A stretch of 64,000 bases of DNA. Origin: Halomicroarcula saliterrae (lineage in GTDB: Archaea; Halobacteriota; Halobacteria; Halobacteriales; Haloarculaceae). Positions within the stretch are counted from its first letter, which is position 1. Every line of letters begins with the position of its first letter. The notes beneath the pieces were generated by a model. It had not been told where the DNA came from and ran no database searches. It saw nothing but the letters and a program-made list of their open reading frames with translations. Positions 42,010 to 51,866 of the stretch are shown one piece after another. A program made the position numbers and the translations under genes. The stretch covers positions 186,001-250,000 of the forward strand of contig NZ_JAMQON010000005.1 in assembly GCF_031624395.1 (NCBI RefSeq). The letters are read 5' to 3'.

Positions 42010-44394
42010 TTACTCGGACCCTCCCTCGGCCATCGCTCGCCAGACCATCTCCGGGGTGACCGGCGGCGTCATGGGCTCGGTGTCGAACGGTTCGAGCGCG
42101 TCCGCGATGGCGTTCATGATGGCGCCGGGCGCGGCGATGGCGCCCGATTCACCCATCCCCTTGGCTCCATGTGGAGTGTGTGGCGACGGCGTTTCGGTGC
42201 TCTCGACCGTTATCTCGGGGATATGCTCGGCCTTCGGAAGCGTGTAGCCACCGCTCGACCCGAGCGTTTCGTCCCGCAACGCGTCCGACAGCAGTGTTCC
42301 GTCGCTATCGTACTCGACGTCCTCGTAGAGAGTCTGTCCGATGCCCTGGGCGATACCGCCGACGACCTGTCCCTCGACGATGTCGGGGTTGAGCTGGACG
42401 CCGCAGTCCTCTGTCGCGACGTAGTCGTGGAACTCGATGGCGCCGGTATCGGGGTCGAGTTCGACCACGGCGACGTGCGTGCCGAACGACCACGTCCGCG
42501 TCTCCGGGTCGAAGTAGGTCTGCTCTTCGAGCCCGGGCTCTAACTCGTCCGGAACTGCCGCGCCCATGTGGGCTTGTGCCGCGATTTCCTGAAACGAAAG
42601 CGACTGCTCGGACGCCCCGTGAAAGGCGCCGTCGTCGAACGCGACAGTGTCTACGGGCACGTCCCACTCGTCGGCTGCTATCTGCCGTCCCTTCTCGATT
42701 ATCTTGCGACAGCTCTCGGTGATGGCGCTCCCACACAACGCTGCGGTCCGGCTGGCGAAGGTCCCGACGCCGTCGCTGACTTCCTTCGTGGAGTTCTCGA
42801 CGACACTGACGTCGTCGAACGGGACACCGAACTCCGTTGTGGCGATCTGTGCCAGTGACGTCTCGTGGCCCTGGCCGTGGTTCGCGCCGCCGGAGTACAC
42901 AGTCACCTCTCCGCCCGGGTGGACTTGCACGCGGCCGTACCCCCAGGTCGGGACATCGAGTTCGCCACACGGCCCCAGCGCCGCGCCCTCGATGTAGGAG
43001 CAGAGCCCGACGCCGAGGTACCGATTCTCGTCCCGTAGCGCCTCTTTCCGGGCCTGGACCGCTTCGTAGTCGACGGCCTCCAGCCCCATCTCGAAGTTCC
43101 GGGCGTAGTCCCCGCTGTCGTAGACGGCCCCGGTCGCGTTCTCGTAGGGAAACTGGTCCGGGTCGACGAAGTTCCGGCGACGGACCTCCGCCGGGTCCAG
43201 CCCGGCTTGCTTCGCGACGCGGGTGACGAGCCGTTCCAGCATCATGATCATCTCCGTCCCCGTGACGCCGCGGTATGCGTCGACACGGGCTTTGTTCGTC
43301 ACGACGCCGGTGACGTGGGAGTACACCGCCGGTACGTCGTACTGCCCCGGCAACACCGAGTTCCCCGACTGAGCGAGTCCGCAGGCCCCGCGGGCGACCC
43401 ACGCGCCGAGGTCGTAGCGGATATCGGCCCGCAGCGCCAGGATGTCGCCGGCTTCGCCGAGTGCAATCTCCCAGGTCCCCTCGTAGCCGCGGCCGTCGTT
43501 CTCGACGAGCTGGTTCTCCGTTCGGCTCGCCCGCCATCTGACCGGTTCCGACAGGTCGAGCGCACACCAGCCCACGAGGACATCGGCGGGATAGGGATGC
43601 TGACGGGCCCCGAACCCACCGCCCATGTCCGGGACGGTCACGTCCACCTTGTGTTCGGGATGATGGAGCATCTGTGACAGCAACCGACGGTAGCCGTGGG
43701 GAATCTGCGTCGTCGCGACGAACTCCAGCGTGTCCATCGACGGGTCGTGGACGGCGACGGCCGCACGGGGTTCCAGCGGACACGGCGAGACCCGCTGTGG
43801 CTCCTTTTCGAGCTCGGCGGTGTAGGCAGCCGTCTCGAAGTTGGCCTGTGTCTGTGCCTCGTCCCCGCTGGCGCCCTCGAACACGATATTGTCGGCGACG
43901 TCGTCGTGGAGCACCGGCGCGTCGTCGGCGAGCGCCGCCTCTGCGGTCATGACTGGTTCGAGCGTGTCGTAGGTCACGTCGATGTCGTCGAGCGCGTCCC
44001 GGGCCGCTCGCTGGTCCGTGCCGACTACTACGCCGATGATTTCGCCGTGATACCGGGCTCTGTCGGTCGCGATGGAGCGCTGGAGGTAGGCGTCGTCAGG
44101 ATACGGGACGCCCTTCATCGGCGCGGCGTACAGCGAGAACGGCTCCGGCGTCGGTGTCTCACTGGCTTCGATATCCGCCGCGGTGTAGACGGCGACGACA
44201 TCCGAGCGGGCCCGCGCCGCGCTCGCGTCGATGCTGAATCGCGCGTGGGCCTTCTCGCTGCGGAGGAACTGTACGTGCAACGCGTTCGGCACGGCGAAAT
44301 CGTCGGTCCCGGTCGAGTTGCCGGTGAGCACTCTGCGGTCCTCGTTGCGGCTGACACTCTCGCCGATTCCGCCGTCCGGATTCACCGTCGTCAT
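42010..44394 (-). CDS. Xanthine dehydrogenase family molybdopterin-binding (large) subunit
   Basis: The 794-residue protein of the CoxL/XdhA type has an N-terminal a/b hammerhead domain (about 20-130, GTDDFAVPNALHVQFLRSEK) and Mo-pterin domains with DMGGGFGARQHPYPAD. The catalytic glutamate lies near the C-terminus in KGMGESGAIAAPGA. There is no selenocysteine or CO-dehydrogenase-type VAYRCSFR active-site loop; the loop reads VDAYRGVTGTEM, which suits purine or aldehyde hydroxylases. ATG 44394 overlaps the iron-sulfur subunit stop by 4 nt. In this context xanthine or hypoxanthine hydroxylation is most likely. Confidence 0.93.
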   Translation of the reverse strand: MTTVNPDGGIGESVSRNEDRRVLTGNSTGTDDFAVPNALHVQFLRSEKAHARFSIDASAARARSDVVAVYTAADIEASETPTPEPFSLYAAPMKGVPYPDDAYLQRSIATDRARYHGEIIGVVVGTDQRAARDALDDIDVTYDTLEPVMTAEAALADDAPVLHDDVADNIVFEGASGDEAQTQANFETAAYTAELEKEPQRVSPCPLEPRAAVAVHDPSMDTLEFVATTQIPHGYRRLLSQMLHHPEHKVDVTVPDMGGGFGARQHPYPADVLVGWCALDLSEPVRWRASRTENQLVENDGRGYEGTWEIALGEAGDILALRADIRYDLGAWVARGACGLAQSGNSVLPGQYDVPAVYSHVTGVVTNKARVDAYRGVTGTEMIMMLERLVTRVAKQAGLDPAEVRRRNFVDPDQFPYENATGAVYDSGDYARNFEMGLEAVDYEAVQARKEALRDENRYLGVGLCSYIEGAALGPCGELDVPTWGYGRVQVHPGGEVTVYSGGANHGQGHETSLAQIATTEFGVPFDDVSVVENSTKEVSDGVGTFASRTAALCGSAITESCRKIIEKGRQIAADEWDVPVDTVAFDDGAFHGASEQSLSFQEIAAQAHMGAAVPDELEPGLEEQTYFDPETRTWSFGTHVAVVELDPDTGAIEFHDYVATEDCGVQLNPDIVEGQVVGGIAQGIGQTLYEDVEYDSDGTLLSDALRDETLGSSGGYTLPKAEHIPEITVESTETPSPHTPHGAKGMGESGAIAAPGAIMNAIADALEPFDTEPMTPPVTPEMVWRAMAEGGSE

Positions 44395-44882
44395 CGGTGC
44401 GACTCGTCCAGTGCCTCCGCCGCGACTTCCACGGCGTCGACGATGTTCTCGTAACCCGTGCAACGGCAGAGGTTCCCCTGCAGCGCATCACTGCGAATCT
44501 CCTCGCGCGAGGGGTTCTCGTGGCTATCGAGGTACTCGTCGACGGCCATGACCATACCCGGCGTACAGTAGCCACATTGCAAGGCGTGTTCCTCGGTGAA
44601 GGCGGTCTGAAGGTCCCCGAGGACGCCCTCCTCGCTCACTCCCGCGACGGTGACGATTTCCGCGCCGTCGGCCTGAGCGGTAAGGCGCGTACAGGACTTC
44701 AGGGCTTTGCCGTCCGACCGGACCGTGCAGGCGCCACAGATGCTCGATTCACAGCCGATGTTGATTTCCGTACAGTCGAGCCGGTTCCGCAACGTCTGGG
44801 ACAGCAGTTCCCTGGGTTCGACTTCGACCTCGTGTGACTCGCCGTTGACGGTCAGAGTCACGTCTAGTTTATCTGCGACCAT
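44391..44882 (-). CDS. Xanthine dehydrogenase family (2Fe-2S)-binding (small) subunit
   Basis: The 163-residue protein has an N-terminal plant-type ferredoxin cluster site (GCESSICGACTV, then SCTRL) and a C-terminal helical cluster site (CGYCTPGM and LCRCTGY), the standard two [2Fe-2S] layout. It passes electrons from the molybdenum centre to the FAD subunit. It is first in the three-gene operon (small-large-medium) and overlaps the large subunit by 4 nt. Confidence 0.94.
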   Translation of the reverse strand: MVADKLDVTLTVNGESHEVEVEPRELLSQTLRNRLDCTEINIGCESSICGACTVRSDGKALKSCTRLTAQADGAEIVTVAGVSEEGVLGDLQTAFTEEHALQCGYCTPGMVMAVDEYLDSHENPSREEIRSDALQGNLCRCTGYENIVDAVEVAAEALDESHR

Positions 44883-45035
44883 TCTCTTGACAAACTACCT
44901 TTGTAGCACCAGTTAATAAAGTTTGTATGGCCACTACTGGACGAACTTGCTAAAAATAGCCGTATTCCAAAACGAATCGTGTCTTATTTCGCGGAGAGTC
45001 AGTCGCCGGCGCGCTTACCACGGGCGACCCCGCCC

Positions 45036-46175
45036 TCAAGGGTCCGGACGCTCGTGGATAGGACCGTCGGCTGTCCGGAGGTGGGTCGGCGTCTTCCCGT
45101 TTCGGACGGCAAGCAGTTCGGCGGCGATGCTCTGTGCGATCTGGTGTGGCGAGCCGCCACCGAGGTCGAGGCCCACTGGCGCGTACACGCGTTCGAGGTC
45201 CGTCCCCGGTGACGGGTCGAGTTCGGCCACCAGCTTCTCGTACCGGTCAGTCGGTCCCAACAGGCCGATATACGGGGCCGGCGAGGCCAGCAGCCGTTCG
45301 ACGGTGAGACAGTCGTCGACGAAATTGTGGGTCATCACGACAGCGTACGTGCGCTCGGTCAGGTCGAGGCGCTCGTCGATTCTGGCCGGTGCAGTCGTGA
45401 GCGTGCGGTCCGCATCGACGAACCGAGCGGCCATGTCGACACCGCCACGGAACCCGACGACCGTAACGCGGAAACCGGCGTCGGTACCGGCGTGGACTAC
45501 CGGCCCGACGTCGTGCCCGCTCCCGAAGACGACGAGTTCGGGCACGGGCTCGACCACGTCGACGAACACGCGAAGCGACCGCCCGTCGCTCGTCTGGGTC
45601 GTGACCGCTGGCCGCCCGCGAGCAACCAGCTCGTCGGCCCGTTCAAGCAGCGTCTGCCCGCCCCAGGCGTCGCGTGTGCTGCCGTCACGGGGCTCCAGTG
45701 TTCCCGTCTCCGGCCGGTAGTACGCCCTGCTGCCCGGCTCGAGCGGTCCCGTCTCGTCCGCGAGCACGGTGAGGACGCCGAGGTGGCGTCGGTCCCCGAA
45801 CGCCTCGACGACGGGACGGTACCGCTCCGAGAGCGGTTCGAGCAAGACGGTAACGACTCCTTCACAGCCGACGCCGAGGCCCCAGGTCTCGCTCTCGTCG
45901 CTAGTGAGGTCGTAGGAGCGCAGTTCCGGTTCGCCGCTCTCCCTGACTCGGCGGCTCGCGTCTGCGAGGTCGGTCTCCAGACACCCGGCCGTGATAGAGC
46001 CGGTGGCGGCTGTCCCCTCGAACAGCATCTTGGCCCCCGGCCGCCGGTAGGCGCTCCCACGGACATCGACGACGGTGGCGACGGCAGCCGCATCGTCAGT
46101 CCCGAAACGGTCCCTGAGACGGCGCCGAAAAACGGGTTCCGGGGCGCTCCAGTTGGTCCGCTGCATCACTCTCAT
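45036..46175 (-). CDS. xdhC: XdhC/CoxI family molybdoenzyme maturation protein
   Basis: The 379-residue protein has an N-terminal XdhC/CoxI domain (AVATVVDVRGSAYRRPGAKM, then TGSITAGCLETDL). The C-terminal Rossmann domain carries LVVFGSGHDVGPVVHAGTDA and APYIGLLGPTDRYEKL. XdhC proteins bind the molybdenum cofactor, help sulfurate it and insert it into XDH-type enzymes. It lies 153 nt upstream of the XDH subunit operon on the same strand. ATG 46175 is chosen; a GTG at 46205 would add 10 residues. A TTTAATAA string lies 22-30 nt upstream on the reverse strand. Confidence 0.9.
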   Translation of the reverse strand: MRVMQRTNWSAPEPVFRRRLRDRFGTDDAAAVATVVDVRGSAYRRPGAKMLFEGTAATGSITAGCLETDLADASRRVRESGEPELRSYDLTSDESETWGLGVGCEGVVTVLLEPLSERYRPVVEAFGDRRHLGVLTVLADETGPLEPGSRAYYRPETGTLEPRDGSTRDAWGGQTLLERADELVARGRPAVTTQTSDGRSLRVFVDVVEPVPELVVFGSGHDVGPVVHAGTDAGFRVTVVGFRGGVDMAARFVDADRTLTTAPARIDERLDLTERTYAVVMTHNFVDDCLTVERLLASPAPYIGLLGPTDRYEKLVAELDPSPGTDLERVYAPVGLDLGGGSPHQIAQSIAAELLAVRNGKTPTHLRTADGPIHERPDP

Positions 46176-46267
46176 CACACTGTTACTCTCGTCGTTATTA
46201 AACACTCGTGTTGATATCTGGCTACGTTATCGAGATACCGGCGGGAGTAAGGGCTAAAATAGAACGT

Positions 46268-47683
46268 TCACTCGTACCCGGTCCGGGAGACGAGGTCAGC
46301 CGCCGTCGCGGAGGCCCGGGCGAGGACATCGTCGACCGACTCGTCGAACGAGCGGATATCGCGGTCGCGCATCACGACCTCGCCGGCACAGACGACGGTT
46401 TCGACTTCGAACCCCTGGGCCGCGTGGACGAGGGCGAACACCGGGTCCGGGGCTGGCGTCAGATGCGGGTGGTCCATGTCGACGATGGCGATATCGGCCT
46501 GTTTCCCGACCGCGAGCGAGCCGAGTGACTCGCCGCGGCCTATCGCCCGGGCAGCGTCGATAGTGATCATGTCGAACGCCGTCTGGGCCGGGACCACGCC
46601 GGCGTCGCGATGGTATCCCTTGTGGCCACCGGCCATCGCACGGACGTCGCCGAGGGGGTTGACGGTGTCGCTCAGAATCGAGTTGTCGGTCCCGAGCCCG
46701 ACGGTGACGCCGCTTTCGAGCATCGTCCGGACCGGCGCATAGCCGGTCGCGAGGCGCATGTTCGCCATGTAGTTGTGTGCCACGGCGGTGTCGGTCCGTT
46801 CGAGGAGTCGTACGTCGCTCGTAGAGAGCTGGACGCAGTGGCCCAGCAGGGTCCGCTCGCCGAGATACCCGACGTTACGGAGATACTCGATACTCGATAT
46901 CGAACGCTGTTCCTGGGCCTCGGCTTCGGCGACGTGTGCCGTCGTCATCACGTCGTGCTTTTCGGCGAGTTCGTACGCCTCGCGAAACCCCTGGTTGGTC
47001 GTCGTCTCGACCACGACCGGCGCGGGCCAGACCGCCTGCCGTCCGTCCGCAGTCCCGTGATACGTTTCGATGAGCGAGTCGACCGCTGCGACGACATCGT
47101 CGGTCGCCTCGACGAACGCGTCTATCGGGGGGTGGTCGACGTCGTCTTCGCGGGCCTGAACGTCGGTGACGAGCCGCTGAAACTCGTCGTCGGCCGGCCG
47201 GTCGACCATCCCCGCACCGTAGACGTTGCGGATACCAGCCCGCTCGTACGCATCGAGTTTCGCCTCGATAGTCGCCCAGTCGTCCCAGACAACCTCGGTG
47301 TCGTTTTCGACGAACGTCGTGACGCCGGCCCGAATCGCTTCGATGCAGTACAGCATCGCGGCGGTCTCGTGTTCCTCGGGCGCCATCGCGAGGGTCCCGG
47401 GCCGCTTGACGTTGTACAGCCAGTCGAGCAGGCCACGGTCCTCGGCGAAGGAGCCACGCAACAGGATATCGGAGACGTGGGTGTGTGGGTTGACCAGTCC
47501 GGGGATAACAGCACAGCCAGACGCGTCTATCACCTCGTCGGCGTCGGACGCCGGGACCAACTCCTCCGTGGGACCGACAGCGACGATTCGACCGTCCTCG
47601 ACGGCGACAGCACCGTCCTCTATGACTGTCCGCTGGTCGTCCTGTGTCACCACCCGCCCATCGCGAATCAGCAGGTCAGTCAT
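46268..47683 (-). CDS. Amidohydrolase-superfamily deaminase, second copy
   Basis: The 471-residue chlorohydrolase/deaminase-branch enzyme has NPHTHVSDILL (HxH), TTAHVAEAEAQEQ (His), LLGHCVQLS (His) and GLGTDNSILSD (metal Asp), with sandwich strands at both ends (RDGRVVTQDDQRTVIEDGA and GKQADIAIVDMD). It is related to but distinct from the deaminase at 38582-39916. It is the first gene of the block that includes XdhC and the XDH subunits. It probably deaminates a purine, nucleoside or related base before oxidation. ATG 47683 replaces a longer extension with shadow-like composition. Confidence 0.86.
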   Translation of the reverse strand: MTDLLIRDGRVVTQDDQRTVIEDGAVAVEDGRIVAVGPTEELVPASDADEVIDASGCAVIPGLVNPHTHVSDILLRGSFAEDRGLLDWLYNVKRPGTLAMAPEEHETAAMLYCIEAIRAGVTTFVENDTEVVWDDWATIEAKLDAYERAGIRNVYGAGMVDRPADDEFQRLVTDVQAREDDVDHPPIDAFVEATDDVVAAVDSLIETYHGTADGRQAVWPAPVVVETTTNQGFREAYELAEKHDVMTTAHVAEAEAQEQRSISSIEYLRNVGYLGERTLLGHCVQLSTSDVRLLERTDTAVAHNYMANMRLATGYAPVRTMLESGVTVGLGTDNSILSDTVNPLGDVRAMAGGHKGYHRDAGVVPAQTAFDMITIDAARAIGRGESLGSLAVGKQADIAIVDMDHPHLTPAPDPVFALVHAAQGFEVETVVCAGEVVMRDRDIRSFDESVDDVLARASATAADLVSRTGYE

Positions 47684-47995
47684 GGCCCCACTCGAACGCA
47701 GGCAGTCGCGAGTCACAGCCCGTCCGCTGCGGGTCGGTACACAGCCGGTTTCGGAAAGGTAGCACACCGGTACTCGCACAGCTCGATAGAAATACCTGCT
47801 CGATTCGTCATCTTTTGCGAGCGGACCGGGAGCAACGGAACGGAACCGCCGATATCGGCTCGGAAAATTTCACATTGCGATGAGTTCCATATTTCGGGAG
47901 TGAGAGTGGATATACAGACACAAAACTGTGCGAATATCGCCAATTTAGGTGGTATTATATGCTACTGGTGTCACCTTTTCAGATAACCGGATAGT

Positions 47996-49642
47996 ATGAC
48001 CGAAGACGCATTTGTCCAGATGGAAGACATCACGAAGACGTTCCCGGGTGTCGTCGCGAACAACGAAGTGTCGCTGTCGATTCAGAACGGGGAGATACAT
48101 GGGCTCCTCGGAGAGAACGGCGCGGGCAAGAGCACGCTGATGAAAATCCTGTACGGGCTCTATTCGGCCGATGAGGGGCGGGTGCTCCTCGACGGCGAGC
48201 CGCTCGAACTGTCGTCGCCACAGGACGCTATCGACGCCGGGATCGGGATGGTCCACCAACACTTCAAGCTGATTCCGCGGCTCTCCGTCTCGAAGAACAT
48301 CGTGCTCGGGATGCGTGAGCCGGCCTCGAAGTTCCGTGGCGACGACGACGGGTGGCTCTCCTCGCTGACGAACAGTCGGCCGCTGACCGAGCTCGCGACG
48401 CGGTTCACGCTCGGTCTCGACGAGCCCGAGACGAAAATCCAGTCGCTGGCCGACGACTACGGTTTCGATATCGACGTCTCCTCGAAAGTCTGGGAGCTCG
48501 GCGTCGGCGAGCGCCAGCGGGTCGAGATACTGAAGGCGCTCTATCGGGACGTCGACCTGCTCATCCTCGACGAACCCACGGCGGTGCTCACCCCGGCGGA
48601 GGCCGACCGGCTGTTCGACACGCTCCGGGAACTCGCCGACCAGGGACTCTCGATTATCATCATCACGCACAAACTCGACGAAGTCGACGCGGTCACCGAC
48701 CGGGTCACCATCCTGCGCGATGGAGAGGGGGTCGGAACGGTCGACACCGCCGACGTGGAGGCCGACGATCTGGCGCGGATGATGGTTGGGCGTGACGTCC
48801 TGTTCACCGTCGACAAGGAGCCGGTCCAAACGGGCCAGACCGTCCTGGAAGCGGACGGGCTGTGGGCGGAGGACGACCGGGGCATCGATGCACTATCGGG
48901 AGTCGACCTGACCGTTCACGAGGGCGAAGTCGTCGGCCTCGCCGGTGTCAGTGGGAACGGACAGAAAGAACTCGCGGAGACGCTGGTCGGCGTCCGCGAT
49001 ACGACCGCCGGGTCGATTACCCTCGACGGGGAGGACCTGACCCACGCCTCGCCCCGGACCTTCATCGACAGTGGCGTCTCGTTCGTCCCGGAAGACCGCC
49101 ACGTCGAGGGGTGTGCCGGCGGTCTGTCTGTCATGCACAACGCGGTGATGAAAGGGTACGTCGACGAAACGTTCTCCGACGGCCCGTGGCTCGATTACGA
49201 GGCGACCGCCGACTACGCGGAGCGGCTCGTCGAGGAGTTCGACGTTCGCGGGATTAGCGACGTCAGAGACATCACCGCAGGCGAGCTCTCCGGCGGGAAC
49301 CTCCAGAAGCTCATCCTGGCCCGCGAGATGGTTCGAGAGCCGGACCTCCTGGTCGCCAACCAGCCCACGCGGGGAGTCGACGTCGGGGCCATCGAGTTCA
49401 TCCGGGAGCGACTCATCGAACAGCGCAAACAGGGGACCGGCATCCTGTTGCTCTCGGAGGACTTAGACGAGATATTCGACCTCAGCGACCGGATTCTGGT
49501 CATCTACGAGGGCGAAATCGTCTACGAGGCGACGCCGGAGGAGACCTCGCGGCGCCGCATCGGGCTGGAGATGAACGGCGGAGAGGCTCAGACCCAGTCA
49601 CAGCAGGTGGCAGCGGACGGAGGGTGTACCGACTCCCGATGA
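47996..49642 (+). CDS. Nucleoside-type ABC transporter, fused twin ATPase
   Basis: The 548-residue ATPase has two ABC domains. The first has Walker A GENGAGKSTLMK (39-50), the signature-like LGVGERQRVEIL and Walker B LLILDEPTAVLTP. The second has the degenerate AGVSGNGQKELAETLVG, signature LSGGNLQKLILAREM and VANQPTRGVDVG. This tandem design with a degenerate second Walker A is typical of BMP/NupO-type nucleoside importers. It is coupled (ATGA overlap) to the first permease. The gene begins an operon divergent from the deaminase/XDH block. Confidence 0.93.
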   Translation: MTEDAFVQMEDITKTFPGVVANNEVSLSIQNGEIHGLLGENGAGKSTLMKILYGLYSADEGRVLLDGEPLELSSPQDAIDAGIGMVHQHFKLIPRLSVSKNIVLGMREPASKFRGDDDGWLSSLTNSRPLTELATRFTLGLDEPETKIQSLADDYGFDIDVSSKVWELGVGERQRVEILKALYRDVDLLILDEPTAVLTPAEADRLFDTLRELADQGLSIIIITHKLDEVDAVTDRVTILRDGEGVGTVDTADVEADDLARMMVGRDVLFTVDKEPVQTGQTVLEADGLWAEDDRGIDALSGVDLTVHEGEVVGLAGVSGNGQKELAETLVGVRDTTAGSITLDGEDLTHASPRTFIDSGVSFVPEDRHVEGCAGGLSVMHNAVMKGYVDETFSDGPWLDYEATADYAERLVEEFDVRGISDVRDITAGELSGGNLQKLILAREMVREPDLLVANQPTRGVDVGAIEFIRERLIEQRKQGTGILLLSEDLDEIFDLSDRILVIYEGEIVYEATPEETSRRRIGLEMNGGEAQTQSQQVAADGGCTDSR

Positions 49643-50742
49643 AACTGGACGTGGAACTCACCCCGAGAGAGGAGGTCCCGCGCTGGATGGGGTACGGGAC
49701 GCCGGTGTTTACTATCCTGGCGGCGCTGGCTGTCAGCGCTGTCGCCCTGGTGGCCCTCGACGTGAGCCCACTGGCCGCGTACCGCATTATGTTCGTCCAG
49801 ACGCTGACGACGAGTTTCGGGCTGACGGAGACAGTCGCGAAGGCGGTGCCGCTGATATTCGTCGGGCTGGCGGTGTACCTTCCGCTCAAGGCCCAGCTGT
49901 GGAACATCGGCGCGGAGGGACAGCTGTTTCTGGGTGCCATCGCCGGCACCTGGGTCGGGGTCAACGTCTCCCTCCCGACGTACGCCCTGTTGCCGCTGAT
50001 GTTCGTCGCCGGGGGGCTGGCCGGCGCCGTCTGGATTGCGGTGCCGGCGTGGCTGCGCGCGAAACTCGGCATCAACGAGATTATCACCACGCTGTTGTTC
50101 GTCTTCATCGCCACCGAGATCAAGAACTACCTCGTCCGCGGTCCGATGCAGGCGCCGGGTGCGAACTTCCCGCAGACACCAGGGCTTCCCGCCGCAGCGC
50201 GACTGCCCGACCTCCCGATAGTCGGCTTTCCCGCCGGCATCGTCCTCGCCATCGCGCTCGTCGGTCTGATACACGTACTCCTCAACTACACCCGACTGGG
50301 ATTCGAGATCACGTTTATCGGTGCGAACGACGAGGCCGCCGAACACGCGGGGATGAGCAAGTTCAAGATCTACATGATAGTGCTGCTGAGCGGCGGTGCC
50401 ATCGCGGGCTTTGCCGGCGTCAGCGAGATGGCCGGAGTCCAGGGTCGCCTGCGGGCGCAGTTCGCACCCGGATACGGGTTCACGGCGATTCCAATCGCCC
50501 TGCTCGGTCGCAACGGAGCCGTGCAGGTGATGCTCGCGGCGCTGTTCTTCGCGGTGTTGTTCGTCGGCGGGTCGAGCATCCAGACCCTGCTGAGCGTGCC
50601 GGCGGCCATCGTCAACATCATCCAGGCGCTCGTGATCCTCTTTCTGATCACGGCCGAGTTCTTCAAGCAGTACAGCATCGACCTGTCGCTCACGAAGCGG
50701 CCGGACTCGAACGCCGCTGGTCGTGTCGAGGGTGACCTCTGA
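49639..50742 (+). CDS. ABC transporter permease (BMP/nucleoside family), subunit 1
   Basis: The 367-residue permease has about 10 hydrophobic segments. It carries the BPD_transp_2 core: LWNIGAEGQLFLGAIAG (about residues 90-106), KLGINEIITTLLFVFIATE (about 139-157) and GGAIAGFAGVSEMAG. It is the longer of the two permeases, like NupP. ATG 49639 overlaps the ATPase stop by 4 nt. Confidence 0.92.
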   Translation: MKLDVELTPREEVPRWMGYGTPVFTILAALAVSAVALVALDVSPLAAYRIMFVQTLTTSFGLTETVAKAVPLIFVGLAVYLPLKAQLWNIGAEGQLFLGAIAGTWVGVNVSLPTYALLPLMFVAGGLAGAVWIAVPAWLRAKLGINEIITTLLFVFIATEIKNYLVRGPMQAPGANFPQTPGLPAAARLPDLPIVGFPAGIVLAIALVGLIHVLLNYTRLGFEITFIGANDEAAEHAGMSKFKIYMIVLLSGGAIAGFAGVSEMAGVQGRLRAQFAPGYGFTAIPIALLGRNGAVQVMLAALFFAVLFVGGSSIQTLLSVPAAIVNIIQALVILFLITAEFFKQYSIDLSLTKRPDSNAAGRVEGDL

Positions 50743-51734
50743 TGGCCGGCCTGGTCACCGGCCTGGCGAACGCGACGGTCAACGCCAGCACGGTGCTCAT
50801 ACTGGCTGGCCTCGGCGAACTCATCAGCGAGCGCGCCGGCGTCCTCAACCTGGGCGTCGAGGGCATCATGCTCGTTGGAGCGCTGTCGGGCTTTGTCACT
50901 GCGTTCGTGACCGGCAGTTACTGGCTCGGCTTCGGCGTCGCGATCCTCGCGGGCGGCCTCATCTCGCTGGTCCACGCCTTCTTGTGTATCTCGCTGAACT
51001 CCGACCAGGCGGTCAGCGGCATCATGTTGACCTTGCTCGGGACCGGCCTGACGACGTACTTCGGCAACAGTTGGTCCGGCAAGTCCATCTCGGGGTTCCC
51101 GGAACGGACGCTGCCGCTCGTCGGTGAGTACCTGGTCGAGATACCGATCCTCGGCACCGCGCTGTTCCAGAGCACCGTCACCGACTACGCTGCCTTGCTG
51201 CTCGTGCCAGTCGTCTGGCTGTTCCTCTACCGGACCAACATCGGCCTGGAACTCGTCTCGGTCGGGGAAGACCCCGAGACCGCGGACACGATGGGCGTCG
51301 ATGTGTTCAAGATGCGGTATCTGGCGGTCGTACTCGGCGGGATGTTCGCCGGGGCTGCCGGCGCGCACCTCTCGCTGGCGTTCAACGAGATCTGGTCGGC
51401 GTCGATGACTTCGGGACGGGGATGGATCGCCGTGGCGCTGGTCATCTTCGCCCGCTGGCGCCCGGAACGCATCCTGCTGGGGGCGTACCTCTTTGGCCTG
51501 TTCAACGCCCTGCAGCTGTACTCACAGGGGCTGGACATCACGCTCGGGACCGGCGTTCCGCTGGCCGGACTCCTCAACCCGGTCCTCAACTTCGTGTTGA
51601 ATCCGACCATAATGTCGACGTACCCCTACATCGTGACGCTGCTCGTGCTGGTCCTGACGGTTTTCAGAGCCGAAAACCGCGAGCTTGCACAGCCGTCCGC
51701 GCTGGTCCAGTCCTACAGCCGGGAGCTGGACTAG
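50742..51734 (+). CDS. ABC transporter permease (BMP/nucleoside family), subunit 2
   Basis: The 330-residue permease has 8-9 hydrophobic segments, the shorter NupQ-like partner. It contains ERAGVLNLGVEGIMLVGAL (about residues 28-46) and LGGMFAGAAGAHLSLAF. Its ATG begins on the last base of the previous stop. It forms the heterodimeric channel of the importer with the gene before it. Confidence 0.92.
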   Translation: MAGLVTGLANATVNASTVLILAGLGELISERAGVLNLGVEGIMLVGALSGFVTAFVTGSYWLGFGVAILAGGLISLVHAFLCISLNSDQAVSGIMLTLLGTGLTTYFGNSWSGKSISGFPERTLPLVGEYLVEIPILGTALFQSTVTDYAALLLVPVVWLFLYRTNIGLELVSVGEDPETADTMGVDVFKMRYLAVVLGGMFAGAAGAHLSLAFNEIWSASMTSGRGWIAVALVIFARWRPERILLGAYLFGLFNALQLYSQGLDITLGTGVPLAGLLNPVLNFVLNPTIMSTYPYIVTLLVLVLTVFRAENRELAQPSALVQSYSRELD

Positions 51735-51866
51735 GGGACGTCGCAATAACAAAGGCATTGGTAATATTTAAGTTTCTTTGATTTAAAGTGGGCGTGTAAT
51801 CGAAAGTGCGCACAAGGTACAGACATATGTTGGTAATAAGCTCGAAAAACAAGGCGAATCGATAGA
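51735..51866. promoter_or_regulatory. Likely promoter/terminator region before the binding-protein gene
   Basis: This AT-rich 132-nt gap (AATATTTAAGTTTCTTTGATTTAAAG at about 51764-51789, given in two overlapping halves: AATATTTAAGTTTC and TTTGATTTAAAG) separates the permeases from the substrate-binding protein. It may terminate the permease transcript and start a stronger transcript for the binding protein, as often seen for such lipoproteins. Confidence 0.35.

Noticed and set aside
42305-43783. 492-codon reverse ORF in another frame of the molybdopterin subunit
   Set aside because: Extremely Arg-rich translation without motifs, fully inside the real large-subunit gene.
46610-47986. 458-codon forward ORF opposite the second deaminase gene
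   Set aside because: It is the antisense shadow of a clear amidohydrolase on the reverse strand; composition is Arg/Val-rich with no domain signature.
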